64,000 nucleotides of DNA from Cohnella pontilimi (GCF_005049045.1 NZ_SUPK01000001.1:248001-312000); one strand, 5' to 3'; positions 41,632 through 50,321 are shown, numbered from the stretch's first letter. Notes: generated by a model from the letters alone, not told the origin. Numbers and translations are program-made.

Positions 41632-42933
41632 ATGCAAAAGTATGATGCAGCGGTTGTTGGTGGAGGGATTGCGGGATTGACAGCTGCCATTTATGCAGCA
41701 AAGGCAGGAAAGCAAACAATCGTTATTGAAAAACAGGATCGTTTAGGCGGGCGGGCTATTTCGAATAAGAAAAACGGAGCTTACTTCAATTTGGGCGGGC
41801 ATGCCTTATATAAGGGGCATGCGCACGAAACTTTCATGGAATTGGGTGTGAACGTGAGGGGCAATCAACCCTCGGCTAACGGTTATGGCCTGTGGAAAGG
41901 GAAATTGATTACGTTGCCGACGGATTTGAAATCTCTGTTCACAACCCAGCTCCTATCTTGGAAAGGGAAAATGGAGCTTGCTTCCTGGCTTATGAAATTC
42001 ACAAAAATGGATACTCACGGCTACGATCGAATCAGTCTCCGCGAATGGATGGAAGGGAATGTGCGTGATCCGATGGTGCGTCATCTTTTTTATTCTTTAT
42101 TACGAACCGCCAGTTATGTGGTTGGGCCGGACTTGCCGGCTGCGGGTCCTGTTCTCAGACAGCTTCAAAACGCACTTAACGGCGTGAAATATCTGGATCG
42201 CGGCTGGGGCGAGTTGGTCGAAGAATTACGAAAAATTGCATCCGAACTCGGAGTGAGGTTTATAACCCATAACAAGGTGATGACTGTCGAGATCCGCAAC
42301 GGCATTGTGCAGCAGGTCGTTTGTGAGGATGGAACGAGAATTGCCGCGCGCAATGTCATTCTGGCCACATCGCCTTCTATCGCTCACCAGCTGGTGCCTT
42401 TTTCAGAAAAAACCGCCCTTCAAACGTGGAAAGAACAAGCGATCGAAATTACGGCCGCCTGCTTGGACGTTGCCTTGCGTCGTCTTCCGAAGCCGAAACA
42501 ACAGTTTATATACGGGATCGACCAAACGATTTTCCTTACCAATCAATCGCGGGCGGCTTATCTAAGCGACGATGGGGCGCAAGTCATATCTCTCATCAAG
42601 TACCAAGGAAAAGAAAACGACCCGGACGAAGAGTTGCGTGAGCTTGAAGGCATGTTGGATTTGGCGCAGCCGGGATGGCGGGAACAATTAATGGTCAAAC
42701 AATACTTGCCCAAAATAACCGTTTCCCACGATTTCATGCATATCAATCGCCGTGAAAATCCCGGACCTGCTGTTCCGGAAATTCAAGGTTTATATGTAGC
42801 AGGGGAATGGGCGTCGCATGGTGAACTATTAGTGGATGCCGCGACGGCAAGCGCCAAAAGAGCCATACAGCACATGCTCCATCTTGAGGGCAAGGGGAGG
42901 AACATTCTTGATGAGCATAGAGGAATTATATAA
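41632..42933 (+). CDS. FAD-dependent oxidoreductase, phytoene-desaturase/amine-oxidase type
   Basis: A 433-residue flavoprotein. The FAD-binding motif opens the protein: YDAAVVGGGIAGLTAAIYAAKAGKQTIVIEKQDRLGGRA. A second FAD segment closes it: GLYVAGEWASHGELLVDAATASAKRAI. The substrate is not evident; protoporphyrinogen or carotenoid-like oxidation is typical of the fold. GGATGATGAACG precedes the ATG. The ECF41 sigma factor gene overlaps its last 23 bases, and ECF41 genes are typically paired with carboxymuconolactone decarboxylase, oxidoreductase or epimerase genes, so this is probably its cognate target. Confidence 0.88.
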   Translation: MQKYDAAVVGGGIAGLTAAIYAAKAGKQTIVIEKQDRLGGRAISNKKNGAYFNLGGHALYKGHAHETFMELGVNVRGNQPSANGYGLWKGKLITLPTDLKSLFTTQLLSWKGKMELASWLMKFTKMDTHGYDRISLREWMEGNVRDPMVRHLFYSLLRTASYVVGPDLPAAGPVLRQLQNALNGVKYLDRGWGELVEELRKIASELGVRFITHNKVMTVEIRNGIVQQVVCEDGTRIAARNVILATSPSIAHQLVPFSEKTALQTWKEQAIEITAACLDVALRRLPKPKQQFIYGIDQTIFLTNQSRAAYLSDDGAQVISLIKYQGKENDPDEELRELEGMLDLAQPGWREQLMVKQYLPKITVSHDFMHINRRENPGPAVPEIQGLYVAGEWASHGELLVDAATASAKRAIQHMLHLEGKGRNILDEHRGII

Positions 42934-43795
42934 GGATTATAAAACGCCGCTTTTTTCGTTGGCTTATCGAATGTTGGGAAGTGTTATGGATGCTGAGGAT
43001 ATCGTACACGATGTCTTCTTGACCTATGACCAGCTCTCCGATCTCGGTGCCATTCGAAATGAAAGGGCCTATTTATACAAAATGGTAACGAATCGTTGTC
43101 TTGATCTTTTACGATCGTCCGCCAAAAAACGGGAATTATATGTCGGACCTTGGCTCCCGGAGCCCCTCGTGGAGAAAGGAGCTCCGGATGGCGACCCGTC
43201 CGATGCTTATTTACGGTCAGAGTCCATTTCGACGGCGTACCTTTTGCTTCTGCAGCAACTCAATGCGATGGAAAGGGCGGTTTTTCTTCTTCGCGAAATA
43301 TTCGACTATACGTTCGAAGAAATTGCTGATATGGTCGGGAAAAGCAATGCAAATTGCCGGCAAATTTTCCATCGCGCCCAAAAAAGCATTCACTTCGATC
43401 CGGACCAACTCCCGTCGATTTCCGTTGCGGAGGAGAAGATTAACGATTTCGTGAAATTGCTGGTGCAAGGAAATACAGCGAAGCTTCTTGAACTGGTCAG
43501 TGAAAATGTTGTTTACTACGCGGACGGCGGCGGCAAAGTGAGAGCGGCACTTCTCCCGGTTGTCGGTTTCCAGCAAGTCATGAAATTGCATCAAAATCTA
43601 CTCAACATGTATGCGGGCCAATTTACGCTTTCTTTCCTCATGGTCAATAGACTCCCTGGGATCCGAATTCAAATGGATGATGGGATTCAATACGTTTATT
43701 CTTTTGCCTATCAAGATCAAAAAATCCAAGCTATCTACAGCGTTGCGAATCCGGAGAAGTTAAGACATCTTCGAATTGAGGAGTTCACGAATTGA
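42911..43795 (+). CDS. ECF41-family RNA polymerase sigma factor
   Basis: A 294-residue sigma factor. Region 2 has SLAYRMLGSVMDAEDIVHDVFLTY and the region 4 helix-turn-helix has YTFEEIADMVGKSNANCRQIFHRAQKSI. A SnoaL-like C-terminal extension (about 175-294) replaces an anti-sigma factor. ECF41 hallmarks are present: WLPEPL in the linker, DGGGK in YYADGGGKVRAAL, and NPEKL at the end (VANPEKLRHL). The extension regulates activity within the protein. ATG 42911 follows GGGGAGG by ten bases. It overlaps the oxidoreductase gene. ECF41 sigma factors commonly activate their neighbour. Confidence 0.93.
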   Translation: MSIEELYKDYKTPLFSLAYRMLGSVMDAEDIVHDVFLTYDQLSDLGAIRNERAYLYKMVTNRCLDLLRSSAKKRELYVGPWLPEPLVEKGAPDGDPSDAYLRSESISTAYLLLLQQLNAMERAVFLLREIFDYTFEEIADMVGKSNANCRQIFHRAQKSIHFDPDQLPSISVAEEKINDFVKLLVQGNTAKLLELVSENVVYYADGGGKVRAALLPVVGFQQVMKLHQNLLNMYAGQFTLSFLMVNRLPGIRIQMDDGIQYVYSFAYQDQKIQAIYSVANPEKLRHLRIEEFTN

Positions 43796-43814
43796 ATTTA
43801 TTTCATTAAGGAAT

Positions 43815-43844
43815 AAATCCGGCTCACAATTAGAGCCGGATTTT
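43815..43844 (+). terminator. Terminator after the ECF41 gene
   Basis: AATCCGGCTC pairs with GAGCCGGATT around ACAATTA, followed by TTTGCTTTG. Confidence 0.85.
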
Positions 43845-43920
43845 GCTTTGGTTGGTACTAATAGAACAGTTCCAATCATAATCTGATCAAAGAAATCAAT
43901 AAGAAGGGGCTTAAATTAAT

Positions 43921-45336
43921 TTGATAAAAGTTAAGGTTAGTTTACGGCCCATGGTCAGTAGGATCAATCTACCCACTGTTATGAAAACGACCAGACTCCC
44001 GGGTGACTCCATTGAAAGATTATTTATTGCAACCCAGGCAGGAGAGATCTTTTACATAGGAGACGGAGTGATCAGGACTTTGTTAGATATCCGCCCGAGA
44101 ATCATAAAACTAGGTGCTGCCAGGGGTGGGTATGATGAACGGGGTTTGCTGGGGCTGGCGTTTCATCCGGATTTTTATTATAACGGTCTGTTTTATCTTC
44201 ATTATTCAATGGTTGGAACAGAAGGCCCGGGTGCTCTTTCTGAACGTTTTCAGCCAAACCCTTGTGATCCCGAAACGTTAAATTTAAGGTGGTTAAATAG
44301 AGAAGCGCAATATGATCATATTGATACAGTTGAAGAATGGATTTTACAATCGAATGGTCAACCGCAAATACGACGGACATTACTAAACTTAAGAAGACCG
44401 TTTTTCAATCATAATGGTGTCAACAGCTTAAACTTTTCACCTGAATCAGGAAAACTTGTGTTAACAACCGGAGATGGCGGCTCAGGCTATGATCCATTTA
44501 ATTTAAGCCAGGACGATATGGAAATAGCGGGTAAAATCATCGAAATTGATGTAGCGAAAAATACATTTATAAATAATCCGCCGGTCGTCACACGTTTTCA
44601 TGAACTTCCCGTACCTATTCAGGAAACGCTAACGGTAATTGCCAAAGGGGTTCGCAATATTCCAGGCATCTCATTTCAAAGTTTTAATCATCACTATATC
44701 AAATATGTGGGGAATGTCGGACAGGATTTGGCAGAGTCGGTTTTTTCATTCGTTCATTATAAACCCATACCGGTTACTCAACTGATTCAAGCTTTTTTAA
44801 TGAACACTGAACCTGATCAAGATGGATTTATAAACTTTGGCTGGCGAGGGTGGGAAGGTGCTTTTCCTACTTCGATTATAAGGGGCTGCTCTGCAAATCC
44901 GACCTTGGACGAGAAAACAATTGTTTATTACAATGAAGCAGTAAAAACATCAGTGAGGCGTCTTCAGCCTTTAACGAGTTATTTTCAAAAAGATCCCCGG
45001 CCCGATAAATTTGGAGGAACTGCACTTACAGGAGTACAGGCGTATATGGGGAATGGAATCCCCGAGTTAACGGGAAGCGTTGTCTTTACTGATCTTGCCA
45101 GGGATGAACAATCCGGGCCTCCGGTTAGAGGGGTTTTAGCTTATACCAGGGTAAGAACAGATGGTAAACTCCATGATTTTCGTGTTATTGAAACCGATTA
45201 TGATTTCGGATCTCAATCCGCTTATTATGTCAGTTTGGGAACGAATTTGGACCAAACCAGACTATATTTAGGGGTTTACGGCTCTATGAAAGTGACCGAT
45301 TTTAATCAAGGTACTGTATTTGAAGTCGTTCCATAA
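43921..45336 (+). CDS. Glucose/sorbosone dehydrogenase-like beta-propeller protein
   Basis: A 471-residue protein with the GSDH propeller pattern: ERLFIATQAGEIFYIGDG, DERGLLGLAFHPDFYYNGLFYLHYS, FNHNGVNSLNFSPESGKLVLTTGDGGSGYDPFNLSQ and GKIIEIDV. Relatives use PQQ to oxidise sugars outside the cell, but no signal peptide is seen here and no PQQ genes are near, so activity is uncertain. Codon use is markedly more AT-rich than the neighbours (many TTA, AAT, ATA), which suggests transfer. The TTG start has only AAGGGG about 13 bases upstream, so the start is uncertain. Confidence 0.8.
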   Translation: MIKVKVSLRPMVSRINLPTVMKTTRLPGDSIERLFIATQAGEIFYIGDGVIRTLLDIRPRIIKLGAARGGYDERGLLGLAFHPDFYYNGLFYLHYSMVGTEGPGALSERFQPNPCDPETLNLRWLNREAQYDHIDTVEEWILQSNGQPQIRRTLLNLRRPFFNHNGVNSLNFSPESGKLVLTTGDGGSGYDPFNLSQDDMEIAGKIIEIDVAKNTFINNPPVVTRFHELPVPIQETLTVIAKGVRNIPGISFQSFNHHYIKYVGNVGQDLAESVFSFVHYKPIPVTQLIQAFLMNTEPDQDGFINFGWRGWEGAFPTSIIRGCSANPTLDEKTIVYYNEAVKTSVRRLQPLTSYFQKDPRPDKFGGTALTGVQAYMGNGIPELTGSVVFTDLARDEQSGPPVRGVLAYTRVRTDGKLHDFRVIETDYDFGSQSAYYVSLGTNLDQTRLYLGVYGSMKVTDFNQGTVFEVVP

Positions 45337-45363
45337 TGCAAAACCGCCTCGCAGTAGTAATCG

Positions 45364-45387
45364 CCCGCGCCACGCGGGTTTTTTTTG
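45364..45387 (+). terminator. Terminator after the GSDH-like gene
   Basis: CCCGCG pairs with CGCGGG around CCA, followed by eight T. Confidence 0.88.
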
Positions 45388-45389
45388 TT

Positions 45390-45515
45390 GTTGACACGAC
45401 ACCAAAGAAAGGTTACCTTCAACTCGAACAAACCGGACTCTCAAATGCACAAGCACTCAATGTAGCTAAGTATGGCTGGAGTAAATGGTGCGGCGAGTTT
45501 GAAAAGGTGTTGTAA
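45390..45515 (+). pseudogene. C-terminal remnant of an AHSA1/SRPBCC gene
   Basis: The frame ending TAA at 45513-45515 reads KKGYLQLEQTGLSNAQAL then NVAKYGWSKWCGEFEKVL, matching the C-terminal helix pattern of SRPBCC proteins (LxLxQxGxxxxEAxxxxxxGWxxxLxxLxxxL). The frame is open back to an ATG at 45336, but that part runs through the terminator and is not protein-like. The rest of the gene is lost, possibly replaced when the AT-rich GSDH-like gene arrived. Confidence 0.45.
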
Positions 45516-45541
45516 CAATAACCGGATAAGGATGATATCTG

Positions 45542-47791
45542 ATGACGCAAGAATATATAGAACTCCGCGGCGCCCGGGAAAATAACCTTAAAGATGTATC
45601 TTTGCGCATTCCCAAGCGCAAAATTACCATTTTTACCGGGGTATCCGGTTCCGGCAAATCGTCAATCGTGTTCGATACGATCGCCGCAGAATCCACACGA
45701 TTGCTGAATGAGAACTTCAGCACGTTCGTCCGCAACTTTCTGCCGCGTGTTCCACAACCGGATGCAGACGCGATCGAGAACTTGAGCATGGCTGTTATTG
45801 TGGATCAGAAGCGTCTGGGCGGCGGTTCCCATTCCACGATGGGCACGATTACCGATATCTCACCCATTCTCCGCCTTCTCTTCTCCCGAGTGGGTCAGCC
45901 CTATGTTGGGCCAGCGCACATGTTCTCGTTTAACGATCCGCAAGGCATGTGTCCCGAGTGCAACGGGATTGGTCGCAGCCTGTGCGTCGACATGAGCAAG
46001 GCGCTGGACAAATCAAAGTCGTTGAATGAAGGGGCAATCTTGCTGCCGGGCTACACGGTGAACAGCTTCGATTGGACAATGCTCTTACAGTCGGGGTCTT
46101 TCGATCCCGATAAGAAGCTGAGCGATTACTCGGAGGAGGAACTGGAACAACTGCTGTACGGCAAGGCCAGGAAAGTGGCGACGCAGTTCGGCGGGAAGAC
46201 AGTGAACATTACGGTGGAAGGCTTCATCGAGAAGTTCACCAACAAGTACATCAAGCGGGATCTGAAGACGATGTCTGAGCGCACACAACAAGCTGTTGCG
46301 CCGTACATCACCGAGGGTAGCTGCTCCAGCTGTCACGGAGCTAGACTCAGTCAGGCCGCGCTCAATTGCAGAATCAATGGACTGGGCATTGCGGAGATGT
46401 CCTCCATGGAGACTGGACAGCTCATCCGCGTCATTCGGGAGATTGACGATCCCGTCGCCGCGCCGGTCGTCAAGTCGCTGACGGAGCGGCTGCAGCATCT
46501 GGTGGATATCGGACTTGACTACTTGACGCTGGACCGTGAGACGGACACGTTGTCTGGCGGCGAGTCTCAGCGCGTCAAGATGGTAAAGCACCTGAGCGGC
46601 AGTCTGGTGGATGTCACTTACATTTTCGATGAGCCCAGCGTTGGCTTGCACCCCCGTGATGTACACCGGTTGAATGAATTGCTCCAGAAGCTGCGCGACA
46701 AGGGTAATACCGTGATTGTCGTCGAGCATGATCCCGATGTGATCAAGGTGGCGGATCATATTGTCGACGTCGGGCCTCACGCCGGCAGCCACGGTGGTAC
46801 CATCGTGTATGAAGGAAGCTTCCAAGGTCTGCTGGAGGCTGGTACACTGACAGGCACCCATATGAAGCGGCCGCTCCAACTGAAGCATGATTGCAGGAAG
46901 CCGTCCGGCAAGCAGTCCATCAAGGATGCTACACTGCATAACCTGCGGAACGTGAGTGTAGATATTCCAACCGGAGTATTGACAGTCGTTACGGGTGTCG
47001 CCGGCTCAGGCAAGAGTACGCTGATTAACGATATATTCCTCAGCCAGCATCCGGACGCGATCGTCATCGACCAATCGGCGGTAGGCGTGTCAACACGCTC
47101 GAATCCCGCGACCTATACAGGCATTATGGATGATGTTCGCAAGGCGTTTGCTTCCGTAAACAAGGTTAATCAAAGCTTGTTCAGCTTCAACTCCAAGGGG
47201 GCTTGCGAGAACTGCCAAGGGCTGGGTGTTGTGTATACGGACCTTGCATACCTCGACAGCGTGAAACTGCCGTGCGAAGTATGCGGAGGCAGACGGTTCA
47301 AGGATGAGGTGCTCGCGTACAAGCTGAATGGTAAATCCATTGCAGAAGTACTGGAGATGACGGTGGAGCAGGCATTGGATTTTTTTCAGCTAAAAGAGGT
47401 TGTGCGCAAGCTCCAGGCGATGAGTGACGTGGGGCTGAATTATATTACACTCGGCCAGCCGCTCAGCACGCTCTCGGGCGGGGAATGCCAGCGCATCAAG
47501 CTGGCAAGCGAACTGCATAAGAAGGGCAGCATCTATGTGATGGACGAGCCGACGACCGGCCTGCATATGTCAGACATCGGTCACCTTCTGGGGATCATGA
47601 ACCGCCTCGTGGATGCCGGTAATACGGTGATCGTCATCGAGCACAACCTCGATGTAATCAGCCAAGCGGATTGGATCATCGATATGGGACCTGACGGAGG
47701 CAGCAAGGGCGGTCAAGTGGTGTTCGAGGGCACCCCTGCGCAGATCATCCGTGCAAAGCAGTCGATTACGGGAAGATACTTGAAAAATTGA
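45542..47791 (+). CDS. Short UvrA-like ABC ATPase (DrrC/UvrA2 type)
   Basis: A 749-residue double ABC ATPase related to excinuclease UvrA but about 200 residues shorter, so the UvrB-binding and other inserts of UvrA (about 950) are reduced or absent. It has Walker A GVSGSGKSS and GVAGSGKST, signatures LSGGESQRVKM and LSGGECQRIKLA, Walker B YIFDEPSVGLHP and YVMDEPTTGLH. Zinc-finger Cys pairs lie in CPECNGIG, CSSCHG, CENCQGLG and CEVCGGRRF. Such paralogues are linked to resistance against DNA-binding drugs. AAGGATG precedes the ATG. Probably cotranscribed with the next gene. Confidence 0.9.
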   Translation: MTQEYIELRGARENNLKDVSLRIPKRKITIFTGVSGSGKSSIVFDTIAAESTRLLNENFSTFVRNFLPRVPQPDADAIENLSMAVIVDQKRLGGGSHSTMGTITDISPILRLLFSRVGQPYVGPAHMFSFNDPQGMCPECNGIGRSLCVDMSKALDKSKSLNEGAILLPGYTVNSFDWTMLLQSGSFDPDKKLSDYSEEELEQLLYGKARKVATQFGGKTVNITVEGFIEKFTNKYIKRDLKTMSERTQQAVAPYITEGSCSSCHGARLSQAALNCRINGLGIAEMSSMETGQLIRVIREIDDPVAAPVVKSLTERLQHLVDIGLDYLTLDRETDTLSGGESQRVKMVKHLSGSLVDVTYIFDEPSVGLHPRDVHRLNELLQKLRDKGNTVIVVEHDPDVIKVADHIVDVGPHAGSHGGTIVYEGSFQGLLEAGTLTGTHMKRPLQLKHDCRKPSGKQSIKDATLHNLRNVSVDIPTGVLTVVTGVAGSGKSTLINDIFLSQHPDAIVIDQSAVGVSTRSNPATYTGIMDDVRKAFASVNKVNQSLFSFNSKGACENCQGLGVVYTDLAYLDSVKLPCEVCGGRRFKDEVLAYKLNGKSIAEVLEMTVEQALDFFQLKEVVRKLQAMSDVGLNYITLGQPLSTLSGGECQRIKLASELHKKGSIYVMDEPTTGLHMSDIGHLLGIMNRLVDAGNTVIVIEHNLDVISQADWIIDMGPDGGSKGGQVVFEGTPAQIIRAKQSITGRYLKN

Positions 47792-47807
47792 AAAGGGGGG
47801 TTCCTAA

Positions 47808-48401
47808 ATGACAAAAGGGAAAAGGAATCCTAAAATTGATCCATTTTTTAACAAGGCGCAAAAGTGGAAGGAAGAATTTGCGAAGTTGAGAGATATCGTT
47901 CTTGACTGCGAACTGACCGAAGAATTTAAGTGGATGCATCCTTGCTACACGTTTCAGAATAAAAACATCGTTTTAATCCATGGATTTAAAGAGTACTGCG
48001 CGCTTCTGTTTCACAAAGGCGCCTTATTAAAAGATCCCCATGGAATCCTTATCCAACAAACGGAGAATGTACAGTCGGCGCGCCAGATTCGGTTCACCAA
48101 TGTTCAAGAAATAGATGAGATGCAGCTTATTTTGAAAACTTATATTGATGAAGCCATTGAAGTTGAAAATGCCGGTTTGCAGGTGGACTTTAAAAAGCAT
48201 GCGGAATACATCGTTCCTGAAGAATTAGAAAATAAATTCGTTGAGATCCCTGACTTGAAAACGGCTTTTGAAGCCTTGACGCCGGGACGGCAAAGAGCGT
48301 ACATTCTTCATTTTTCCGGGCCCAAACAATCCAAGACTCGGGAGTCAAGGGTTGAAAAATATATTCCGCAAATTCTCAATGGAAAGGGATTAAATGATTA
48401 G
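47808..48401 (+). CDS. YdeI-like protein (DUF1801 plus bacteriocin-protection-type tail)
   Basis: A 197-residue soluble protein. The DUF1801 part (about 10-120) shows RNPKIDPFFNKAQKWKEEFAKLRDIVLDCELTEEFKWMHPCYTFQNKNIVLIHGFKEYCALLFHKGALL. The tail (EELENKFVEIPDLKTAFEALTPGRQRAYILHFSGPKQSKTRESRVEKYIPQILNGKGLND) is the YdeI/OmpD-associated type. It resembles B. subtilis YdeI; function unknown. It starts 17 bases after the UvrA-like gene with AAAGGGGGG upstream. Confidence 0.88.
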   Translation: MTKGKRNPKIDPFFNKAQKWKEEFAKLRDIVLDCELTEEFKWMHPCYTFQNKNIVLIHGFKEYCALLFHKGALLKDPHGILIQQTENVQSARQIRFTNVQEIDEMQLILKTYIDEAIEVENAGLQVDFKKHAEYIVPEELENKFVEIPDLKTAFEALTPGRQRAYILHFSGPKQSKTRESRVEKYIPQILNGKGLND

Positions 48402-48483
48402 TATACTTGTAAAAATAATAAAGTGCGGCCGTGAAGATTTTGATTATATAATGATCAAAAATCTGATATAACTTTTTTTGACT

Positions 48484-48507
48484 TCCGCGCAGTGCGCGGA
48501 TTTTTTA
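48484..48507 (+). terminator. Terminator after the YdeI-like gene
   Basis: TCCGCGC pairs with GCGCGGA around AGT, followed by TTTTTTATTT. Confidence 0.9.
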
Positions 48508-48559
48508 TTTCATGCATGTGCCGATTCTAATTTAATCCCCAGTAAACTCATAGTATTTA

Positions 48560-48588
48560 TTGACATAAAACGACCTATCCTCTAATAT
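48560..48588 (+). promoter_or_regulatory. Consensus-like sigma-A promoter of the DUF427-OpuC-IclR operon
   Basis: TTGACA (48560-48565), exactly 17 bases, TAATAT (48583-48588). The start of transcription is expected near 48595, just before the inverted repeat. Confidence 0.8.
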
Positions 48589-48601
48589 GCTAATAAACGA
48601 A

Positions 48602-48633
48602 TCTATAATAGAAACATGCATTTCTATTATAGA
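48602..48633. promoter_or_regulatory. Perfect 13-bp inverted repeat, probable IclR operator
   Basis: TCTATAATAGAAA (48602-48614) and TTTCTATTATAGA (48621-48633) are perfect inverted repeats around CATGCA. Each arm also holds a small palindrome (TCTA-TAA-TAGA and TTCTA-TTA-TAGAA) with centres about 19 bases apart, two helical turns. It lies right after the promoter. The IclR regulator at the end of the operon is the natural candidate to bind it. Confidence 0.7.
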
Positions 48634-48665
48634 AACACAGAAACCTAAGGGAGGAATATAGATTG

Positions 48666-49484
48666 ATGGATAATAACGACCTTTCAGCATGCGAGCTCCC
48701 GGATACCGGAGCGCCATGGAGCTTTCGTACAGAACCTTCCCCTAGATGGGTGCGCGTGAAATTCGGCGGGGAAACAATTGCGGACAGTAAACGCGTGCTG
48801 CTGGCTTTCGAAACGGGATCGCTTCCGGTCTATTATTTCCCGAAGGAAGACGTCCGGATGGATCTGCTTGTTCCTTCCGATTATCAATACGCATGTTCGC
48901 ACAAAGGAATCGCCAGTTACTGGTCCATTCGCGTGAAAGATCGGGTCTCGGAGAACGCAGCATGGAGCTATTTGACACCTAATCCTGCCGCGAAGGAAAT
49001 CGAGGGCTATATCTCCTTCTATTGGAGCCGTACAGACGCTTGGTTCGAGGAGGAAACCGAGGTATTCGTACACGCGCGCGATCCGTATACCCGAGTGGAC
49101 GCGATTCCGAGCTCGCGGCATATTCAGGTCGTGGCCGGCGGAGAAACGATCGCCGACAGTAAACGGCCGGTCATCGTTTTCGAAACGGGATTGGTTACGC
49201 GTTACTATCTTCCGATTGAAGATGTCCGTCCCGGCGTGCTCATTCCGTCCGAAAAAACGACGCGCTGCCCCTACAAAGGCATAGCGACTTATTGGGATGT
49301 CAAGGTAGGAGACAAGGTGTACAAGGACGCGGTTTGGAGCTATCAGAAGCCGGTCGGAGCCGTGGAAGAGATCGCGGGGCTCGTCTGCTTCTACAGTGAA
49401 GAAATGGATGCTTTGTACGTAGACGGCCAGAAGTGGTCTTTGCCGTCTAATCAGCGGCTTCCTTATAAAAGGCTGGAAAAGTAA
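48666..49484 (+). CDS. Tandem DUF427 domain protein
   Basis: A 272-residue soluble protein made of two DUF427 copies. Copy one (about 28-125): VRVKFGGETIADSKRVLLAFETGSLPVYYFPKEDVR, then HKGIASYWSIRV. Copy two (about 150-250): IQVVAGGETIADSKRPVIVFETGLVTRYYLPIEDVR, then YKGIATYWDVKV. Both keep GGETIADS, P-x-EDV, YKG/HKG-IA-YW and WSY segments. The family has no established function. ATG 48666 or TTG 48663 are possible starts after GGGAGG (11 or 8 bases). First gene of an operon with an osmolyte-type ABC importer and an IclR regulator, so it may act on the imported compound. Confidence 0.88.
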   Translation: MDNNDLSACELPDTGAPWSFRTEPSPRWVRVKFGGETIADSKRVLLAFETGSLPVYYFPKEDVRMDLLVPSDYQYACSHKGIASYWSIRVKDRVSENAAWSYLTPNPAAKEIEGYISFYWSRTDAWFEEETEVFVHARDPYTRVDAIPSSRHIQVVAGGETIADSKRPVIVFETGLVTRYYLPIEDVRPGVLIPSEKTTRCPYKGIATYWDVKVGDKVYKDAVWSYQKPVGAVEEIAGLVCFYSEEMDALYVDGQKWSLPSNQRLPYKRLEK

Positions 49485-49514
49485 TGGGAATTTGTAGGAT
49501 TGGAGGCGGATCGG

Positions 49515-50321
49515 TTGAGCGCAGCGTCTGCTGTGGAATTCATAGGGATCGGCAAAAACTACGGTTCCGGCCAAGTATTGAACAATTTCAATCTTTCCAT
49601 TCCCAGCGGCCGGATTGTCACACTGATCGGACCATCGGGTTGTGGAAAGACGACGCTTCTGAAGATGATCAACCGGCTCGTGGAGCCGGACGAGGGTACG
49701 ATTCTGGTGGAAGGCGCCGACAACAGCCGGATCGATCCAGTCGCCCTAAGAAGAAAAATCGGGTATGTCATTCAGCAAATCGGGCTGTTCCCGCATATGA
49801 CAATCGAGGATAACGTCACCGTAGTCCCCCGGTTAAAGGGAGAAAGCAAGAAAAGCCTAATTGGCCGCGCGGCGCAATTGATGGAAATGATCGGGTTGGA
49901 TTTCGATTCGTTCCGGCACCGGTATCCGCATGAGTTAAGCGGAGGTCAGCAGCAGAGAATCGGAGTCGCCCGGGCATTAGCGGCGGAGCCCTCCATCATC
50001 CTAATGGACGAGCCGTTCAGCGCGCTCGATCCGATCAGCCGGGTACAGCTGCAAAATGAACTCATGAGGTTGAACCAGACCGTGAAGAAAACGATTGTTT
50101 TCGTCACACACGATATCGACGAAGCTTTGAAGATCGCCGATCAGATCGTGCTTCTGAAGGACGGCCGAATTGTCCGGTCCTCCGCGCCGCAGCAATTTTT
50201 GGCCGAGCCAGTGGACGACTTCATCCGCCAGTTCGTCGGAGAAGAGCGTTTTCGGGAAGCAGAATGGCAAGTCCGTAAGAAGCCGGCTGAGCCTACGTCG
50301 CAAGAGGATGTGGAAGAATGA
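49515..50321 (+). CDS. OpuC-type ABC transporter ATPase without CBS domains
   Basis: A 268-residue ATPase from TTG 49515, eight bases after GGAGG. It has Walker [11 protein letters not shown]-loop VIQQIGLFPHMT, signature LSGGQQQRIGVARAL, Walker B IILMDEPFSALDP and H-loop VTHDIDEAL. The sequence IGYVIQQIGLFPHMTIEDNV is characteristic of the glycine betaine/choline (OpuCA/OpuBA) group. OpuCA carries two C-terminal CBS domains that sense ionic strength; this protein ends soon after the ATPase, so osmotic gating of that kind is unlikely. The permease gene overlaps by four bases. Confidence 0.9.
   Translation: MSAASAVEFIGIGKNYGSGQVLNNFNLSIPSGRIVTLIGPSGCGKTTLLKMINRLVEPDEGTILVEGADNSRIDPVALRRKIGYVIQQIGLFPHMTIEDNVTVVPRLKGESKKSLIGRAAQLMEMIGLDFDSFRHRYPHELSGGQQQRIGVARALAAEPSIILMDEPFSALDPISRVQLQNELMRLNQTVKKTIVFVTHDIDEALKIADQIVLLKDGRIVRSSAPQQFLAEPVDDFIRQFVGEERFREAEWQVRKKPAEPTSQEDVEE

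Noticed and set aside
43815..43844. Possible small regulatory RNA
   Set aside because: The hairpin and T tract are fully explained as the terminator of the ECF41 gene.
46085..46939. A 284-residue frame antisense to the UvrA-like gene
   Set aside because: It lies wholly under conserved ABC motifs and has no start signals.
48684..49574. A 296-residue frame antisense to the tandem DUF427 gene
   Set aside because: The sense frame carries two clear domain copies; the antisense frame is a by-product of codon usage.
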